Shown here one piece after another: positions 42,198 to 43,446 of a stretch of DNA of 43,446 bases. The stretch lies in NCBI GenBank assembly GCA_016793265.1, contig JAEUHT010000034.1:1-43446 (forward strand). The letters run 5' to 3'. Within the stretch, counting starts at the first letter, position 1. Each line of letters begins with the position of its first letter. The notes beneath the pieces are model-generated. The model made no database searches. It saw only the letters and a list, made by a program, of their open reading frames with translations, and had not been told where the DNA came from. The position numbers and the translations under genes were made by a program. The DNA comes from Planctomycetota bacterium. GTDB lineage: Bacteria > Planctomycetota > UBA1135 > UBA2386.

Positions 42198-42857
42198 TCA
42201 CTTCTTCGTCTTGCAGACTTCGCAATCGGGAGCGTCCGTCTCACGCAGCTTCTTGAGCTCCTCTTCCGAGCGCTTCTTGCGCGGGTCGAAGTGCTCGATC
42301 TTGCCCATACGCTCCTTGAGGCAGAACGGCGTGTGGGTCGGGCTCTCGGGGTTGTGGCACTGCTGGCACAGTTCGATCGAGCGGCCGGCGTGGATCTCGT
42401 CGGGCGTGATCGGCGACGGCTCCGCGCCCTGCTTGCTCGCTTCGGCGAAGCGCTTCTTCTGGTGGGCCTCACCGGGGCCGTGGCAGGTCTCGCACTGCAC
42501 GCCGTGCTCCGGCTTGAACGTCGCCTTGAGCTCCTTCTTGTCCTTGCCAAAGGCCGTGACGTGGCACTTCAGGCACTTCTCGCTCTTCTGCGGATCCTCG
42601 ATGCCCGCCTTCTTGGCCACTTCCTTGGCCTTGTCCGTCGCCAGGGTCTCGAACGCCTTGGCGTGCGGGGTCTCCATCCACTTGTCGTAGGCGTTGCCCT
42701 TGTCCTGCCCCTTGTGGCAGTTCTTGCACTGGTTGGCGCCGATGTAGCGGTTCACCTTGGCCGGATCCTGGCCAAGTTGACCGGGCTGCGTGGGTGCGGA
42801 AAGGAACGGCATGGCGAGCAGGCCGAGTCCGACGGTGAAGATCGCGAACGGGTGCAT
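42198..42857 (-). CDS. Periplasmic tetraheme cytochrome, c554-like, with C-terminal CXXCK
   Basis: This 219-residue protein has a signal peptide (FAIFTVGLGLLAMPFLSA) and CXXCH sites at Cys44, 95, 122 and 164. The arrangement (YIGANQCKNCH at the start, KWMETPHAKAF, CETCHGPGEAH) is that of the cytochrome c554-like family. The protein is very rich in Lys and Glu, as soluble carriers often are. It ends DCEVCKTKK: a fifth Cys pair (Cys212) followed by Lys, the CXXCK form used for the active-site heme of NrfA nitrite reductase. Whether it binds heme here is unproven. ATG 42857 has an AAGGAG Shine-Dalgarno. It is monocistronic, with a terminator behind it. Confidence 0.88.
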   Translation of the reverse strand: MHPFAIFTVGLGLLAMPFLSAPTQPGQLGQDPAKVNRYIGANQCKNCHKGQDKGNAYDKWMETPHAKAFETLATDKAKEVAKKAGIEDPQKSEKCLKCHVTAFGKDKKELKATFKPEHGVQCETCHGPGEAHQKKRFAEASKQGAEPSPITPDEIHAGRSIELCQQCHNPESPTHTPFCLKERMGKIEHFDPRKKRSEEELKKLRETDAPDCEVCKTKK

Positions 42858-43212
42858 CAACTGGCTCCTTGAATGGCTGGCGCATCGACGATCGCGCCAC
42901 GGGGAATGAAGGTAGAGTGACGAACGCTGCTTGTCATCAGCTTGAGTGAGTAAGCGGCACTACTTCCAGGGCTGGGGCCAGGGGAGCGAGTGCGGGCTGA
43001 TGAAGAAGCGGTCGGTTCCTGGACGTCAGCGCGGTTGGCGCGCGTTCGCGGCGCGGGCAGAAGGGCGTAGCTGGTTGGCGGTCCGAGGCGTTCGAAGCGC
43101 CTGGCGTGGGAAGTGGTCCTCGGGAAGGACAACTGCCGCGATCGCCCTCGGCTGGGATGCTCTTGAGCGCGTTCCGCCGCGGCTGCCCGGCCGCCTTGAA
43201 GCGGCGATGCTG
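42858..43212 (+). other. Intergenic region without a convincing gene
   Basis: These 355 bases separate the c554-like gene from the partial gene at the right edge, both on the minus strand. A plus-strand frame is open from 43000 to the window edge, but it runs antisense to the coding end of that partial gene and has no recognisable content. No clear hairpin plus T-tract and no convincing promoter hexamers were found. The Shine-Dalgarno of the cytochrome lies at its left end. Confidence 0.5.
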
Positions 43213-43446
43213 CTACTGGTACTCGAAGCGCATCACGTGGGCGAGGTGCACGGAGACGTTGCCGGTCGGTTCGCTCGGGTGCCCTTCGACCAGTGCCATG
43301 TCGAGAGTCGGCACCGAGCCTGCGATCGTCCATTCGATCGCGTTGCTGGTGGCCATCTGGGCCCAATCGATCCACTGCGTCGTCAGGGACAGGCCGAGGA
43401 CTGCGGCGTTGCCGGGCAGCTTGATGGTCACGTCTGCGCGCCCGCC
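43213..43446 (-). CDS. C-terminus of a secreted beta-rich protein (partial)
   Basis: Only the last 77 residues are in the window; the gene continues past the right edge and ends in TAG at 43215-43213. The visible part (ITIKLPGNAAVLG-like start, LSLTTQWIDWAQ, TSNAIEWTIAG) is beta-rich and reminiscent of a short C-terminal domain found in many exported proteins of Planctomycetota (LP-N-A-x-x-G-L-x-x-x-x-Q pattern). The rest of the protein and its function cannot be judged from here. Confidence 0.62.
   Translation of the reverse strand, partial: GGRADVTIKLPGNAAVLGLSLTTQWIDWAQMATSNAIEWTIAGSVPTLDMALVEGHPSEPTGNVSVHLAHVMRFEYQ

Noticed and set aside
43000..43446. Plus-strand frame open to the right edge
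   Set aside because: It runs antisense to the partial secreted protein, its codon content is Arg/Gly-rich and there is no recognisable domain or Shine-Dalgarno.

Overview
The window is very GC-rich, coding-dense DNA. It most likely comes from a member of the Planctomycetota. The main reason is the adjacent pair of a DUF1549/LamG/DUF1553 protein and a Tat-exported DUF1501 protein (14264-18379), which is a hallmark of that phylum. The many secreted, lipid-anchored and CotH-type proteins fit this. No rRNA, tRNA, CRISPR array, transposase or phage gene was seen.

Layout. 1-4216: the N-terminus of a membrane protein leaving the left edge, a phospholipid N-methyltransferase-like protein, a small membrane protein and leuS. 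4221-14196: a type II secretion / type IV pilus-like machine, with gspE divergent from a tightly coupled operon of pseudopilins, gspF, GspL/PilM-, PilO- and PilP-like proteins and a lipoprotein secretin carrying TPR repeats. 14264-18379: the DUF1549/DUF1501 pair. 18390-20477 (minus strand): a selenium-related operon holding a DUF423 membrane protein, a SelW-like selenoprotein whose selenocysteine is encoded by an in-frame TGA followed by a clear bacterial SECIS hairpin, and a SenB-type selenosugar synthase. 20581-29607: a serine hydrolase/esterase fusion, several exported proteins of unknown role, alkC and a CotH protein. 29761-31022: a DUF1801 protein with a histone-like tail and a broken phosphatidylserine decarboxylase / phospholipid methyltransferase remnant.

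31313-40175: the most striking region, a six-gene plus-strand cluster. In order it encodes an MtrC/OmcA-like decaheme surface lipoprotein, an outer-membrane beta-barrel, a 13-heme lipoprotein, a tetraheme lipoprotein, a Tat-exported ferredoxin-like Fe-S protein and an NrfD/PsrC-type quinone-site membrane protein. Together they encode 27 CXXCH heme sites. They look like a complete path for electrons from the quinone pool across both membranes to the cell surface, or in reverse. 40236-43446: a DUF2339-like membrane protein, a periplasmic tetraheme c554-like cytochrome with its own terminator, and the C-terminus of a secreted protein leaving the right edge.

All functional statements rest on reading motifs and family resemblance by eye. 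No database search or structure prediction was run.
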